Positions 24,330 through 35,490 of a stretch of DNA of 64,000 nucleotides are shown one piece after another. The position numbers and the translations under genes are program-made. Numbering within the stretch: the stretch's first letter is position 1; each line of letters opens with the position of its first letter. Source of the stretch: Adineta steineri. Lineage: Eukaryota > Rotifera > Eurotatoria > Adinetida > Adinetidae. The notes beneath the pieces are model-generated. The model did no database searches, was not told the origin of the DNA, and was given only the letters and a program-made list of their open reading frames with translations. Location of the stretch: assembly GCA_905250115.1 (NCBI GenBank), contig CAJNOI010000009.1:320221-384220 (forward strand), read 5' to 3'.

Positions 24330-26263
24330 TCTATGACTAAAATTGTTTTTTTTTAATTATCTTTGTCATATGAGATTTATAATGATTTTTAACAGTTAGA
24401 TTATTCAATAAAAATATTCTCAGGGGAAAAACTTACTACCTACACTTTATACTTAAACAGAATAAAATCTAGCATTCATCTGTACAAGTGACGCATGCTT
24501 GAGAAACGAAATGTATACCTTATTTTTCATATTAAATGAAATTCGATTTTCTTTGTTCATCAAATAATTTTTTTCTTTTAATATTCCATTGATATGTACA
24601 CCTATGTCAATATAGATGTCTTACATTTAGAAATATATTGACAGAAATGACAAAACTATCATTAAGGTCAATAACCTGTAGAGTATCCTTCATAAAATAA
24701 TAACTTAATATTCTTGACAAATTGTACATACAATGTATATTCACTTCATAAATATAATATCTTTATCGTCTTCACTTTATCAACCTTGCAATTATTTTAT
24801 TCATATTCAATCATTATTCATACGTGTAATCTTTCGCCTTTCTTATGACTGATATACTTGATTGCTTTTCACTATTTATTTAGCAATACTTTCTCATCAG
24901 AATAGTGAGAACATCATGAACAATAAATTATATATATATTGTTTGAGAGATTTTATCATTAATGTGTTTTTAATATACATCTGGTACAATATTTTTAAAC
25001 GTAACAAACAAAAAATTAGAATTTAATAGAAGTGAAGATATTCTATATTAATTAAACATTATTCAATATACTAGAGGCCCCTGTGAAGAGTCAAGATTTC
25101 ATTTTATAGAGAAAACTGGCTCAATAGAAAGTGAGTGGTGACAAAGTTGAAAGTTGAATTTAGTTGTTCGCTTCGAGTATTAAACTATTCTCTTTTTGTA
25201 TCTCTCTTTCTTTCATCATCACTGGTGTTCTGCTTGCCCAGTTACTCCTGTTCCCGTTAATCATATTCTCCCTGTGCTCTATGCTCACCTATGCTCTCGG
25301 TTCACTCTCCCCTCCGCTGTTACCTTCTTGTAGATGGATAATTGAATATTTAAGTTCAAGTATGAGGTGTGGCATACGTATAAAAGTTTGGATAAAAGAA
25401 AAAGTCTCAGAAGAAAACTTGTAAATTTTAATATAGGTATTTTTATTTTATTATGTCTTATTTTTTCCTTTTGTCTTATTCTTTTATTTTAATGAATGGG
25501 CAGATAATAATAATAATAATATAGAATGATAGGACAATGTATACAGATGGTCATCGTCGGCTAATCATATATGTATATGTATATATTTTCTTTCCGTTCT
25601 TTGTTACGGAACTGAATCTTGTACATTATAATATAGATTTTGTTTGTTCGTTTTACTTTCGAAAATTTTTTGGTGAAAATCAATGAAAGATTAGCATGTA
25701 AAAAAAACTATGAAGAAATGATAATAATTTATGAATTAGTTTTGTATGATAAAACATAACATTTTCATTTGATAGGGTTGTTACATCTATATCAGTGAGA
25801 CTATGACCTTTGATTTATATGTTTGGTTCATGTCTGTCGGCCTTGTTTAACAAGGCTTCATCAAAATAGATTGAGTTTGATGAATCATTGAATTAATATG
25901 ACGAACTGCATTAGAGAGAGGACGTTCATATTGAACTCTTCAAGGTTCTCATATATATTGTTTGTAATTCTATTCTGATATACATAGATTTTTATTCATT
26001 TATCGTTGTAGAACAATAAATTCAAGTATTATTCGAAAAGGAATAATTTTCTATATATAAAAGTATGAAAATGCTTTTTTTCTGTTCATGCGGAAATTCA
26101 ACTGCCTAATATCTATAGTACACCTTCCATTTAGATTCAATGTTCAGCGTATATTTGTTCTTCTCTATCAATATGCGCTATTACCTTGGTTGAAAAAAAA
26201 AGTGTCTTCCTTCGTTGTTTAACGAAGCGAGTAACGAACAAAATAGTCTTGTACATCTGCAAC
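24330..26263. other. Intergenic region between tandem paralogues, 1.9 kb
   Basis: No gene is supported. A locally GC-richer, pyrimidine-rich stretch at about 25190-25340 is open on the plus strand (25164-25424) but its Leu/Ser/Pro-rich product resembles nothing and lacks a supported start. An ATA-type microsatellite lies at about 25508-25522. The 3' part should contain the promoter of the second paralogue. Confidence 0.5.
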
Positions 26264-27565
26264 ATGTCTCAGCAATGTGCAGTGCCGAAATGTCATCGTC
26301 AATCACGTTGGCTATGTGATTGTTGTCAAGAAAATCTCTGTTTACAACATATAAATGAACATAATGCTGCACTTATTTCACAATTAAATCCTTTAGCTGA
26401 TGAAATCAATGTTCTTGATGATCGTCTCAAATCAATACATACACAACATGCACTTGGTGATTGTCGTCGAAAACTTGAAAAATGGCGTGATGATTGTTAT
26501 GAAAAAATTGATACATTTTTTAATCAAAAATTTCAAGAACTCGATCGACTTGTTCATGAAAAAGTAGCTGAACAACGTGAAAAACTTAATCGAATACAGA
26601 CAAAAGTTGCTGAACTTATTCGTGCACAAGAAACAACACGTAAAGATATTGTTGCATTAACATCAACAGTTCGTCAACTTGGAAGAACAATCGATAAAAT
26701 CGAACAAACATGTTTTACAATTTCTACTCGTCCATTAGTAATCGATAATACATTAGTTGTAATTAAAGAAAAGGCTGATCAAGAACCTTGTGTATCGACT
26801 CTTTCACCTGTGTACAAAACAATAAATCGTTCTGCTGGAAGTTATGCATTGGCTAGTAACGATCGATATCTATTAATACATCAACAACCAAATCTATGTT
26901 TAGTTGATCAAGAAATGAACATAGTCAAACAAACATTATGGTCATATGATGCAATATATGATATGTGTTGGTCATCAACATTAAATCGTTTTATTGTTAT
27001 TGAAGAAAATGATGTATTACTTATCGATGAAAATACAATGACAATTGATAATGTACAAACAATTGAAACGGGTCTTTGGTTATCATGTACATGTTCTAAT
27101 ACATCTCTATTTTTGTCGACAGGTGAACGAGCTTCATCAATAAAGGAATATCGATTATTACCTACAATACAATTGGTTAGAGAATTGAAAACTCCTCATA
27201 CATGTTCACGTGATGAAGTTATTAGTGGTGTTGTTTACAATAATGGAAAACTTGCTTTAATAATTGTGAATATAACAAAGAAAACATTACGTATTGAATC
27301 GAGAGATGCCGAAACATTAAATCGAATTTGGTCTCTTAAACTTGATATTGTCTGTAATCAAAATAGAAAATTTGGTTGTTGTGCACTTCGTTCGGATGAA
27401 TGGCTTGTAGCTGATTATGAAACAAAACGTCTAATGTACATAACAAAAGATGGTAAAGTAAAAAAAACTATTGAATACGCTCCAGATCCTTATCATGTTA
27501 GTCTATTCGGTCCAAATATATTGGCTGTATCAACAAAAAATGACATACGTATGCATAAAATTTAA
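26264..27565 (+). CDS. B-box-like zinc finger, coiled-coil and propeller-like protein, copy 2
   Basis: Single-exon gene of 433 aa, a tandem paralogue of the gene at 23028. The zinc-binding pattern is the same (CAVPKCHRQSRWLCDCCQEN followed by CLQHINEH). The coiled coil (RRKLEKWRDDCYEKIDTFFN and following) and the propeller-like half (NDRYLLIHQQPNLCLVDQEM, YDMCWSSTLNRFIVIEE, SCTCSNTSLFLST, DEVISGVVYNNGKLALIIV) also match. The two copies are clearly homologous throughout but differ at many residues, so the duplication is not recent. The start ATG was chosen to match the MS(H/Q)(E/Q)CA beginning of copy 1; the frame is open upstream. Both coding regions lack introns, unlike most neighbours, which suggests that the family arose by retroposition or transfer before duplicating in tandem. 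Confidence 0.85.
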   Translation: MSQQCAVPKCHRQSRWLCDCCQENLCLQHINEHNAALISQLNPLADEINVLDDRLKSIHTQHALGDCRRKLEKWRDDCYEKIDTFFNQKFQELDRLVHEKVAEQREKLNRIQTKVAELIRAQETTRKDIVALTSTVRQLGRTIDKIEQTCFTISTRPLVIDNTLVVIKEKADQEPCVSTLSPVYKTINRSAGSYALASNDRYLLIHQQPNLCLVDQEMNIVKQTLWSYDAIYDMCWSSTLNRFIVIEENDVLLIDENTMTIDNVQTIETGLWLSCTCSNTSLFLSTGERASSIKEYRLLPTIQLVRELKTPHTCSRDEVISGVVYNNGKLALIIVNITKKTLRIESRDAETLNRIWSLKLDIVCNQNRKFGCCALRSDEWLVADYETKRLMYITKDGKVKKTIEYAPDPYHVSLFGPNILAVSTKNDIRMHKI

Positions 27566-27846
27566 TATTATGATTACGATTAATTTTATTTTAATGGTTT
27601 CTTTTTTTTTGTTCTTTTTGCCATTATTTTCTTAGAGATAAATAAAAATATTAATATTCTTATAATTTCATAATGAAGTATACAGTTTTGTTTTTTATAA
27701 GAATAAAATCTAATTCTCTTGATGGATATGTCATAGAACAGATAATAGAAGAACAAAGATCTGTTTTATTACCAATAGAAAGTTCATTTTAAGTCAACGA
27801 TAGTAGCGCATTCAAAAAATTCAATTCAAAATAATCAGTTATTATC

Positions 27847-28432
27847 ATGACTAAAACAGCTCAAGCACGTTTACTTGATAATCTACTTAAAACTCGTTAT
27901 CCTCTTACTTATTATCTTATTCGACAACAAGAATTCAATAAAGTCTTTTCAACAACAGAAACAAATATATTACCAATTACTTTCGGTATGATATTTATCT
28001 CTCAATCAATATTTTTTTGTATATCTACTTCTTGTCTCAGAATCTGAAATGAAGACGTTTGTCAAGCAAAAAGCATCATTATCTTATCATTTATCCGATA
28101 CGAAAGTTCCTCAAGTATCCAAGTGTATGTTTAAAATTAGAAAAACAATCTTCGAAAGAATTTTTATTCATTTCATTTAGTTAATAAAATACAAAATGAA
28201 TTTAATAGTGATCCAGACTATTATACAACATATGGTTAGTATAGAATATTAAATATTTTTTCTTCTTCGTATAATTATAATTTAGAACAAAGTTCCGATA
28301 CAGATGATAATGATGATACAAAAGAATACGACGCAAGACCATTATTAAAAAGTAATTTGAAAATTTATATTATCTTCTAATTTTGTATTTATTTTATTAG
28401 ATGACAAAGAAAAACTTAAAATCAAGAAATAA
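27847..28432 (+). CDS. Small unknown five-exon protein
   Basis: Five exons, 27847-27985, 28041-28124, 28181-28234, 28286-28351 and 28401-28432, join in frame to give 124 aa (MTKTAQARLLDNLLKTRYPL to the end EKLKIKK). All four junctions are phase 1. The N-terminal half is mixed charged and hydrophobic; the middle is an acidic patch (SSDTDDNDDTKEYD) and the tail is basic. There is no signal peptide, membrane segment or known motif. The consistent splice phases and the closing frame are the main evidence that this is a gene. Function unknown. Confidence 0.65.
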
Positions 28433-28989
28433 TAATCTTCTCTTTTTTTTTAATATAAAATTTTCAATTATTTTCATTAAAATAAAAATAAATATCCAAA
28501 GTAGAAGTCAAATGCATTATTAATGATTTATAGAGTTGATGAATGACACATGTTATTTTAATAAAAAGCTATTACCTCCTTGAAAAAAATAACATCTTAC
28601 GTTGCCAATGTCTTGAGGCTCTTTTTATCATTTTTCACGTTAATTGTTTACTTTCTTCATAGAAGAAAAATAACTTCCACGTTTTTTTAAGGTTATATTT
28701 GATATATCAGGTAATAAAAATATAATTATATACATCCAAATCTTTCAAGAACAAAGAAATTTTACCGTTCTGTTTGTTCAAATATGCAAAAAAAAACATG
28801 ACATAGGAAGAAAAAGTTACCATCATATGTGCATCAGAGTACATTCTTTTTTCTTTAACGGAAGAGAACTTAAAGGAAAGGAAACATTTCACCTTGAAGA
28901 AATATATATATAGGTGACGCATTGATGTATGTAAACATGTCGACTACATCTTACTACTCGTACGAGTAGGTCTATATCAAATTATTCAT
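28433..28989. other. Intergenic stretch before the assembly gap
   Basis: AT-rich sequence without a supported gene. Near its end, ATG|GTAAAT at 28990 looks like a start codon followed directly by a donor site, possibly the first exon of the gene continuing beyond the gap. Confidence 0.45.
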
Positions 28990-29055
28990 AATGGTAAATA
29001 ACGTTATTTATTTGAAATATATTATATTTTTTTACTTTAGTTTAAAATTCAATTG

Positions 29056-29155
29056 NNNNNNNNNNNNNNNNNNNNNNNNNNNNNNNNNNNNNNNNNNNNN
29101 NNNNNNNNNNNNNNNNNNNNNNNNNNNNNNNNNNNNNNNNNNNNNNNNNNNNNNN
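29056..29155. other. Assembly gap of 100 N
   Basis: Exactly 100 undetermined bases, the customary placeholder for a scaffold gap of unknown size. It interrupts the 5' part of the small acidic-tail gene, so the real distance may differ. Confidence 0.98.
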
Positions 29156-29156
29156 A

Positions 29157-29460
29157 AAAAAACAAGTTAATGAATCACGTTTAGTTGCTGAACAAGAAGG
29201 TATAACAATTCCTAAAACACTCGATGATTATGTTGCGCCATCACGTGCTGGTGCACTCGGATTAAATAATGGGAAAAATGGAAAAAAATCTGCTTATAAT
29301 ACTTTATCATCACATGAAGATGATGTTGATTTAGGAATCGATGTAAGATTTATATTTTTAATTTATTTCTTCTATAAATTTTTGTTATGGATAGGATGAT
29401 GATGATCAAATGGCTGATATGGCTGACGATGATGATGGATCGTATGATGAAAGTGATTAA
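29157..29460 (+). CDS. 3' part of an unknown gene with an acidic C-terminus
   Basis: Two exons are visible, up to 29342 and 29395-29460. They encode KQVNESRLVAEQEGITIPKT, LDDYVAPSRAGALGL, a Gly/Asn/Lys-rich stretch, and a tail of mostly Asp with Met, Ala and Gly ending ESD before the stop. The N-terminal part is lost in or before the 100-N gap. A possible first exon consisting of little more than the start codon lies at 28990 (ATG|GTAAAT). The acidic tail suggests a nuclear or ribosome-associated factor, but I do not recognise the family. Confidence 0.6.
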
Positions 29461-29626
29461 AAACAAAATTAAAAAAAAAGTGTTTTTTTTCCTTTTTGTT
29501 TGTCTGTGTAGATTTCATTAACATCTTTTTTTTCTATCATAATTATTATTATTTTTTTCCTTTATTTGTAAAAATCTAGAGGTGCTCAAGAATATATATT
29601 GTATGTTATAATTAACTGTTGTAGAT

Positions 29627-32618
29627 ATGTCATCAGAATCAGTTGGAATTCTATCATCACCTGATCGATCCAGTTCACCATCGTTAACCGATCAAATTGT
29701 TAATGATTGTTGTACAGCAACTCAGATACTTGCTGATTATACCGGTGTATCATCATCATCACAACAAATCCGTTCACCTGGAAAACGACAACTGACTATT
29801 GAAGAATCACTTATTACTACTAACGATCCTAAACGTCTTTGTAACAGGTAATTTATACAATTGTCTAGATTTTAAAGTCAATAAAGCATTTGTGAAAATA
29901 CTTCGATGATTTCTATGCCCAATCAAATCATAATAATGCTGATATTGAAAATTTTTCATATTGATTAAAACAGAATATAATATGTTTCATACTTTTCTTT
30001 TCTCGCATGTATTACTAATGAAAAATGCAACGTGCACCTGTACACCGTCACCTTGACCTTGATTCGTTCTTTTTGTACTTTCTTATATTTATCATTACAC
30101 GATAATGTTTTCATCGTGTCGTAAATTAAAAAACAACAGAAACCAACGAAAATCTTTTCATATAATAATGATTTATGAACTAACGAATTTAAATTTATAT
30201 CACACCGTTAATAAATACTTTAGACAATATCGAAATGAATTAATATTTAATTCAATTGTACAGTTAGTATATACATATTCGATCGAATATTAAGAATATC
30301 CTATAAGAAGAATTTTATATTTACTTTGGTGTTATTTTTCATTGATGCTTATTTGTGTTGAAATTTAACACGGTTCATAGATGATAGATAATGTGTATAT
30401 ATATATATAAATAATCTTATTAAGTTTTCATCAAATTACATCACAATCTTTTCTGAGATACAATGATAGTTTTTATTCAACAAATTAATATGTTAATATC
30501 ATTCTCTTCGTATGACAACATAGATGAAAATCAATTTAATTAATTAAAAATGGATATTTGGATTTATTTTCAAATAGAAAAAAAAAGAAATCATTTTAAA
30601 GCTTTACATTTGATTATAGGAAAGAATATATTCAATTTTAGTTTCTTAGCAATTTAAGAAATGTTACAGTATTTGATTTAATAGGCAAGAGCATTTTTCT
30701 CCATCTACACATAAGATTGCGTGTGTGCTTATACATAATATTCTAATATATATAACCTTGCAAAAAAATTTGTATTTTTAGTAATCTTCGAGAACAGCCT
30801 GATTTAAAATCAACTGCCATTACTACTCCATCATTATCTTCGACCATCATTGATTCCATATCATCTCCGCCATCGTCACCACTTTCAGCTGATGTAGTCA
30901 ACTGGTTATCGATATTTTTAGCCATGTCAAATGATGACCGTAATCGTGCAACTGAAGCTCTTATACATACTTGTTCAACAAATACACTTCAGTTAAATCA
31001 TATTAAAAATCAAATAGAACCATATTTCCAACGTGATTTTATTCGTGATCTTCCACGAGAATTAGCATTACATATACTTAAATATTTATCAGCGAATGAT
31101 GTAGCACGAGCATCACGCACATGTCGATCTTGGTATGAAACATGTAATGATACATTACTTTGGAAACGTATATGTGAAAAAAAACAAATTCCATTTAAAA
31201 AATTAGCAACTATATTTGATGACACAATTGATAATCAATGGAAACGTTCATATACTTGTCATAAACATTTAGAATATGTTTGGCAACATGAAGAACCATT
31301 ACCTGAACCATTAGTATTACGTGGTCATGAAGATTTTGTTATAACTTGTTTACAATTTGATGGAGACCGTATTGTATCAGGCTCAGATGACAATACATTA
31401 AAAATTTGGTCAGTCGCAACTGGCAAAGTAAATTTTGATAATTTTTCTCTTTAGAAAAGTATTTATTTTTATTTTTATTTAGTGTGAACAAACACTAGTA
31501 GGACATAATGGCGGTGTATGGTGTAGTGAAATGACAGATGGTTTAATAGTTAGTGGAAGTACAGATCGAACAATACGTGTTTGGAATATTAATACAGGTG
31601 TTTGTCAACATATTTTATATGGACATACATCAACAGTACGTTGCCTAGCATTACATGGTGATATTGTTGTATCTGGGTCACGTGATGCAACTGTTCGGTA
31701 TGATTAAATAAAAATATTTCATAATAAAATTTATAAAAATAATTCTTATCTTTCAATAGAGTGTGGAATATTCGTACAGGTGAACGACTTCATATGTTAA
31801 GTGGACATACAGCAGCTGTTCGATGTGTTTGTTATAATGGCAAATATGTTGTATCAGGTGCATATGATCATACTATACGTGTTTGGCTACCTGATCAAGA
31901 ACGATGTGTACATACACTTGAAGGACATACAAATCGAGTTTATTCACTTGTCGTATGTATCTTTAGACTAATTTAAAATGTTTTTTTATTTAATATTTTG
32001 TAGTTTGATGGTAAACATATTGTATCCGGTTCATTGGATTGTATGATTCGTGTGTGGGATGTTGAACAAGGTACTTGTATACATCAATTAACTGGACATT
32101 TATCATTAACAAGTGGAATGCAATTACGTGGAAATATTCTTGTATCTGGTAATGCTGATTCGACTGTAAAAATCTGGAATATTGAATCAGGAAAATGTCT
32201 GCATACACTAGCTGGTTAGATCAAATCTTTATAATTTATCCTTGTAAATATTTTCTTATAATTTTTCTTTCTAGGAAGAAATAAACATGCATCAGCTGTA
32301 ACATGGGTGCAAGTAGTATTAAATTATGTAGTTAGTTCAGGTGATGATGGAACTGTAAAATTATGGGATTTAAACACAGGCGATTTTATACGAAATCTTG
32401 TTAAACTTGAATCAACTGGCAATGGAGGTAAAAAATGAGCAAAGAAAAGAGAGTGATTATAACAAATATTTCTAATGAATTTCTGTTTTTTTCTAGGTGT
32501 TGTATGGCGTATCAAATGTACAGATTCAGCTTTAGTATGCGCCGCTGGTAGTCGTAACAGCACTGAAGATACCAAAGTGATTATGCTTGATTTCGATCGC
32601 ACAACGATTTGTTCATAG
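29627..32618 (+). CDS. FBXW7: F-box/WD40 substrate receptor FBXW7 (Cdc4/archipelago)
   Basis: Substrate receptor of the SCF ubiquitin ligase that targets phosphorylated cyclin E, Myc and Notch. Seven exons join in frame: 29627-29847, 30782-31427, 31483-31697, 31760-31952, 32004-32214, 32275-32427, 32497-32618, giving 586 aa. Residues 1-150 are Ser/Thr-rich with a CPD-like TPSLSS. The F-box is at about 158-205 ([20 protein letters not shown] with the following SWY and LLWKRIC). WD40 blades run from ~253 to the end. The three arginines that grip the phosphodegron in human FBXW7 (R465, R479, R505) are present in [19 protein letters not shown] and GHTAAVRC. Near-identity continues through [20 protein letters not shown] and [17 protein letters not shown]. 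Intron 1 is unusually long (934 bp). An acceptor-like TTGTAG lies three bases before the ATG, so a leader intron or trans-splice site is likely. Confidence 0.96.
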
Positions 32619-33027
32619 TATATATGTGTTCTATTGTCTTTAATTCTATGTTTTTTAAAACGTTTGTCTAATTCTCGTGTCATTTGTCTCTGTTGTTGAT
32701 TATTCACTTTTTTTTCCTTTTTTTCTTCTTTCGTTTCGTTTCTTTATTATTCTCAGTGTGCCAACTGTTGTCGATCTTCCTTCTTCTCTTCGCTTTTTTT
32801 CCTCTTTTTCATTGTTCTACTTATTTCTTTTTTTTTTTTCTTTTTTTATATATATATATATTATTATTATTATTATTATTATCTCATTGCACACTATCGT
32901 TCTTGTATCACGTCTTCATTCCATTAGTAAGAGAAGAAGTACGCGACAAAAACATATATGTGTATAAAAACAGAAAACAAAAAACAAAAATAAACTTCAA
33001 CTAGTTTTTTTTTTGATCTCTAGAAAA
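32619..33027. other. Pyrimidine-rich spacer between FBXW7 and ATG10
   Basis: A T/C-rich region with a TA run followed by ATT repeats (about 32848-32882). It reads open in several frames only because of composition. A TGATCTCTAG acceptor lies four bases upstream of the ATG10 start, again suggesting a spliced or trans-spliced leader. Confidence 0.6.
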
Positions 33028-33495
33028 ATGACTTTTACATTAGATGAATTTAATCAATGTATAAATGATCTTTATGATCAATCAAAACAAATTCATGATC
33101 GTTGGCAATTAATCAAAGCACCAAAAGGATCCTATTTAATTTATTCATTTATTGATGATACTTGTTTAAAATATGATTTTCATATTGTATTTAGTGAAAG
33201 TTATTCTGTACCTGTACTATATTTTAATATCAGTCATTTAGATGGATCATTATTATCATTAGATGATGTTTGGAAATTATTTGCACATAAAAACAATTCA
33301 AATATGTATGAAACGATAACACAACAAGAACATCCAATACTTCATCGACCATTTTTTATTCTTCATCCATGTCATACAGAAAAACTATTGAAACAAGTAT
33401 CAGATCAATCAATGAAAAAGAAATTTCTTTTTTGGCTTTCAATATATGGACAATCAGTTGGTTTACCATTGTCAGTTAATTATGCAATTGATTAA
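33028..33495 (+). CDS. ATG10: Ubiquitin-like-conjugating enzyme ATG10
   Basis: E2-like enzyme that attaches ATG12 to ATG5 during autophagosome formation in the cytosol. Single exon, 155 aa, close to the size of the yeast enzyme and shorter than the human one. MTFTLDEFNQCINDL is the N-terminal helix; PVLYFNISHLDGSLLSLDDV and TQQEHPILHRPFFILHPCHT are the signature of the Autophagy_act_C family. Cys115 of the HPC motif is the expected thioester cysteine. I chose ATG 33028 because it follows a splice acceptor and starts the conserved helix; an in-frame ATG at 33013 is upstream. The gene follows FBXW7 in the same direction after about 400 bp. Confidence 0.94.
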   Translation: MTFTLDEFNQCINDLYDQSKQIHDRWQLIKAPKGSYLIYSFIDDTCLKYDFHIVFSESYSVPVLYFNISHLDGSLLSLDDVWKLFAHKNNSNMYETITQQEHPILHRPFFILHPCHTEKLLKQVSDQSMKKKFLFWLSIYGQSVGLPLSVNYAID

Positions 33496-34191
33496 ATTTA
33501 AATATATTTTTATATGAAATATAAACAGATGTTTTTGTTTTAATGATTTCAAAATTTTAAGCAACAGTAGGCAGATTTTGATTGGATTCTAAATGACATT
33601 ATTAGAATGAGTAATGGACTGATTCTCTCTTAATAGCAGTCGTTTCAATAAGTCAATGATCGTTTTCATTCTACTTGACTTATTTTTAGTTCAAGAATTC
33701 TAACTATTGAATTATCTCTTTTTTTGGAAAAAAGAACGACTAATTTTCTCCAACATCTTTTAATGGTAGTAAAACATATTGTTATTTTTTTCATGATTTT
33801 TTTTAAATAAAAAATTGATAGTATTGTTGTTCTTTGACTATAAAAATCTTAATCTATATTATAATTTGTGTATTCAGTATATTCTTTTATAGTTTCACAA
33901 GTGAAAGTAAGTCTATTTGCTAATGCTCTTCCATTTTTTCTATCTATCATCACTCAGTATGTATCTGTCTGATTAGATACGAAGTATATTATGCTCGTGA
34001 TATTACTAAAAATGTCTTAATCAGGTGTCATCGGCAAGATTGATAAGATCAAGAAACTGTTAGATTTTCTTGTCACATGTGCTTGATTATGTAAGGCTCG
34101 TTCTATTTTTATACAATTTTCATTTATTATTTGTAAAGAATAAATATTTCACAAATAAGCTTGATTATAGAGTTTAGTTTGATGCTTTCTT
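33496..34191. other. Convergent intergenic region
   Basis: The 3' ends of ATG10 (+) and of the secreted-cassette locus (-) meet here. On the minus strand an AATAAA at about 34120 is the only clear polyadenylation signal downstream of the three cassettes. No gene is seen. Confidence 0.6.
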
Positions 34192-34692
34192 TTAATCGAC
34201 ATGTTCCATATCATAATCATTGTTACGATTAGTACTAGATGAAGTTGGATAATTATTTTTATCATTAACTGTATTATATTGATTTCTATCACTGATTGTA
34301 TTATAGTGATTTCTATCATTGTTTCTATTGTATTGATTTCGATCATTGGTTCTCTCGTATTGATTTCGTTCTTTATTATGTCCTGTATTCTTTTTGTCAC
34401 CACCCATTGGATCACGTGAATCATATCCATCACCAATTTCATAATTATCAAATTCTTTCCAATCATGAATATCCGGACAGAAACGTCGTGTTCCTGTATT
34501 ACGGAAGAGTGGAAATGATGGTTCACATCGTTCCTCTAATACAAAAACAGAAAAGATATTCTCAATATATCATATCAATAAAAGAAAGTAAATTACCGTA
34601 ATCTTCTCGTGCTTCACGCTTTTGTTCTTCACATTTGGTTGCGCCGGGATGAAAAAAAGTTCGTTTTAAAAATCGATTAGCATGTGCAGCTC
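34192..34692 (-). CDS. Small secreted protein, cassette C (two exons, no own signal exon)
   Basis: Two exons, 34692-34597 and 34535-34192, encode a module of the local family: HANRFLKRTFFHPG, KCEEQKREAREDYEERCEPS, RRFCPDIHDWKEFDNYEIGD, followed by a unique tail of Asn/Asp/Arg/Tyr repeats (variants of NDRNQYN) ending MEHVD. The first exon starts in phase 1 and no ATG with a signal peptide is found directly upstream. Joined to the phase-1 signal exon at 35942-35840 it gives an uninterrupted 180-aa secreted protein. I therefore read it as an alternative 3' cassette of that locus. The repeat tail is unlike the other cassettes. Confidence 0.6.
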
Positions 34693-34945
34693 CTAAACAT
34701 ATATATACAAAAATAAAAACAAGTATATAATAAAACGAGACAAATACATTTAATGATATATCAACATTAGAAGTAAAATATTACAATTAAAAATAAGTAT
34801 TTTTAATCTAGAATAATCGAAAACGGGAACGCAATAAGAAAAAATTAGCACGATTATGATATAATCTCGATTAAAAAATACGGAAAAAGACAGATGATCA
34901 GTGGATATATATCATCAAAATTAATATTTGAGAAAAAGAAACTTG

Positions 34946-35357
34946 TCATTCATCATCATCATTAACACTTCGTTTGCCACCAACGCCTGCAGTAATAATT
35001 CCAGCAACGACACCTCCAATAATTTTTTCGATACTCATATTTTGTGGTATTAATTTTCCCAACGTATCGAAATCAAAACCACCTCCCTCTCCAATTTCAT
35101 ATGAATCTAATTCATGCCAATCATTAATATCAGGACAAAAACGATTGCTGTTACGATCTCGTTGCCATGGAATTGATGGTTCACATCGTTCTTCTATACA
35201 TATTTATTTTAAAACAAGGATTTTTAATTCTTCCAAATCAATAATCAACTCATACCGTAATCTTCTCGAGCTTCACGTTTCTGTTCTTCACATGCAGTCA
35301 ATCCTGGATGAAAAATGCCACGTTTTCGACGAAGAAATTCATTTGATGTAGAACGAG
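34946..35357 (-). CDS. Small secreted protein, cassette B (two exons, no own signal exon)
   Basis: Two exons, 35357-35256 and 35193-34946, encode ARSTSNEFLRRKRGIFHPGL, TACEEQKREAREDYEERCEP, NRFCPDINDWHELDSYEIGE and a Gly-rich, mildly hydrophobic tail (IEKIIGGVVAGIITAGVGG). The first exon has a phase-1 acceptor. The 130 bases between it and the stop of cassette A contain no ATG on this strand, so it cannot have its own start there. Splicing to the signal exon at 35942-35840 gives 150 aa in frame. No AATAAA follows its stop. Confidence 0.6.
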
Positions 35358-35490
35358 CTATAGTACAGAACAAAGGGTAAAACAGAGAGAGAATAAAGTT
35401 TTTCGATAGGTCGAGGACAAAAAATGACCAGGGATCAATATATTATTTAAAATGATTAGAAAATATTACAGAAAAAATAAGCAAAAAAAG

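Noticed and set aside
25164-25424. 86-codon frame in a GC-richer patch between the B-box paralogues
   Set aside because: No credible start context or motif; hydrophobic stretch comes from pyrimidine-rich DNA.
32324-33004. Overlapping frames around the end of FBXW7 and the pyrimidine-rich spacer
   Set aside because: The minus-strand one is the shadow of FBXW7 exons; the plus-strand ones are translations of T/C and TA repeats.
34296-34601. Plus-strand frame opposite secreted cassette C
   Set aside because: It mirrors the repeat tail of the minus-strand gene, and the splice signals support the minus strand.
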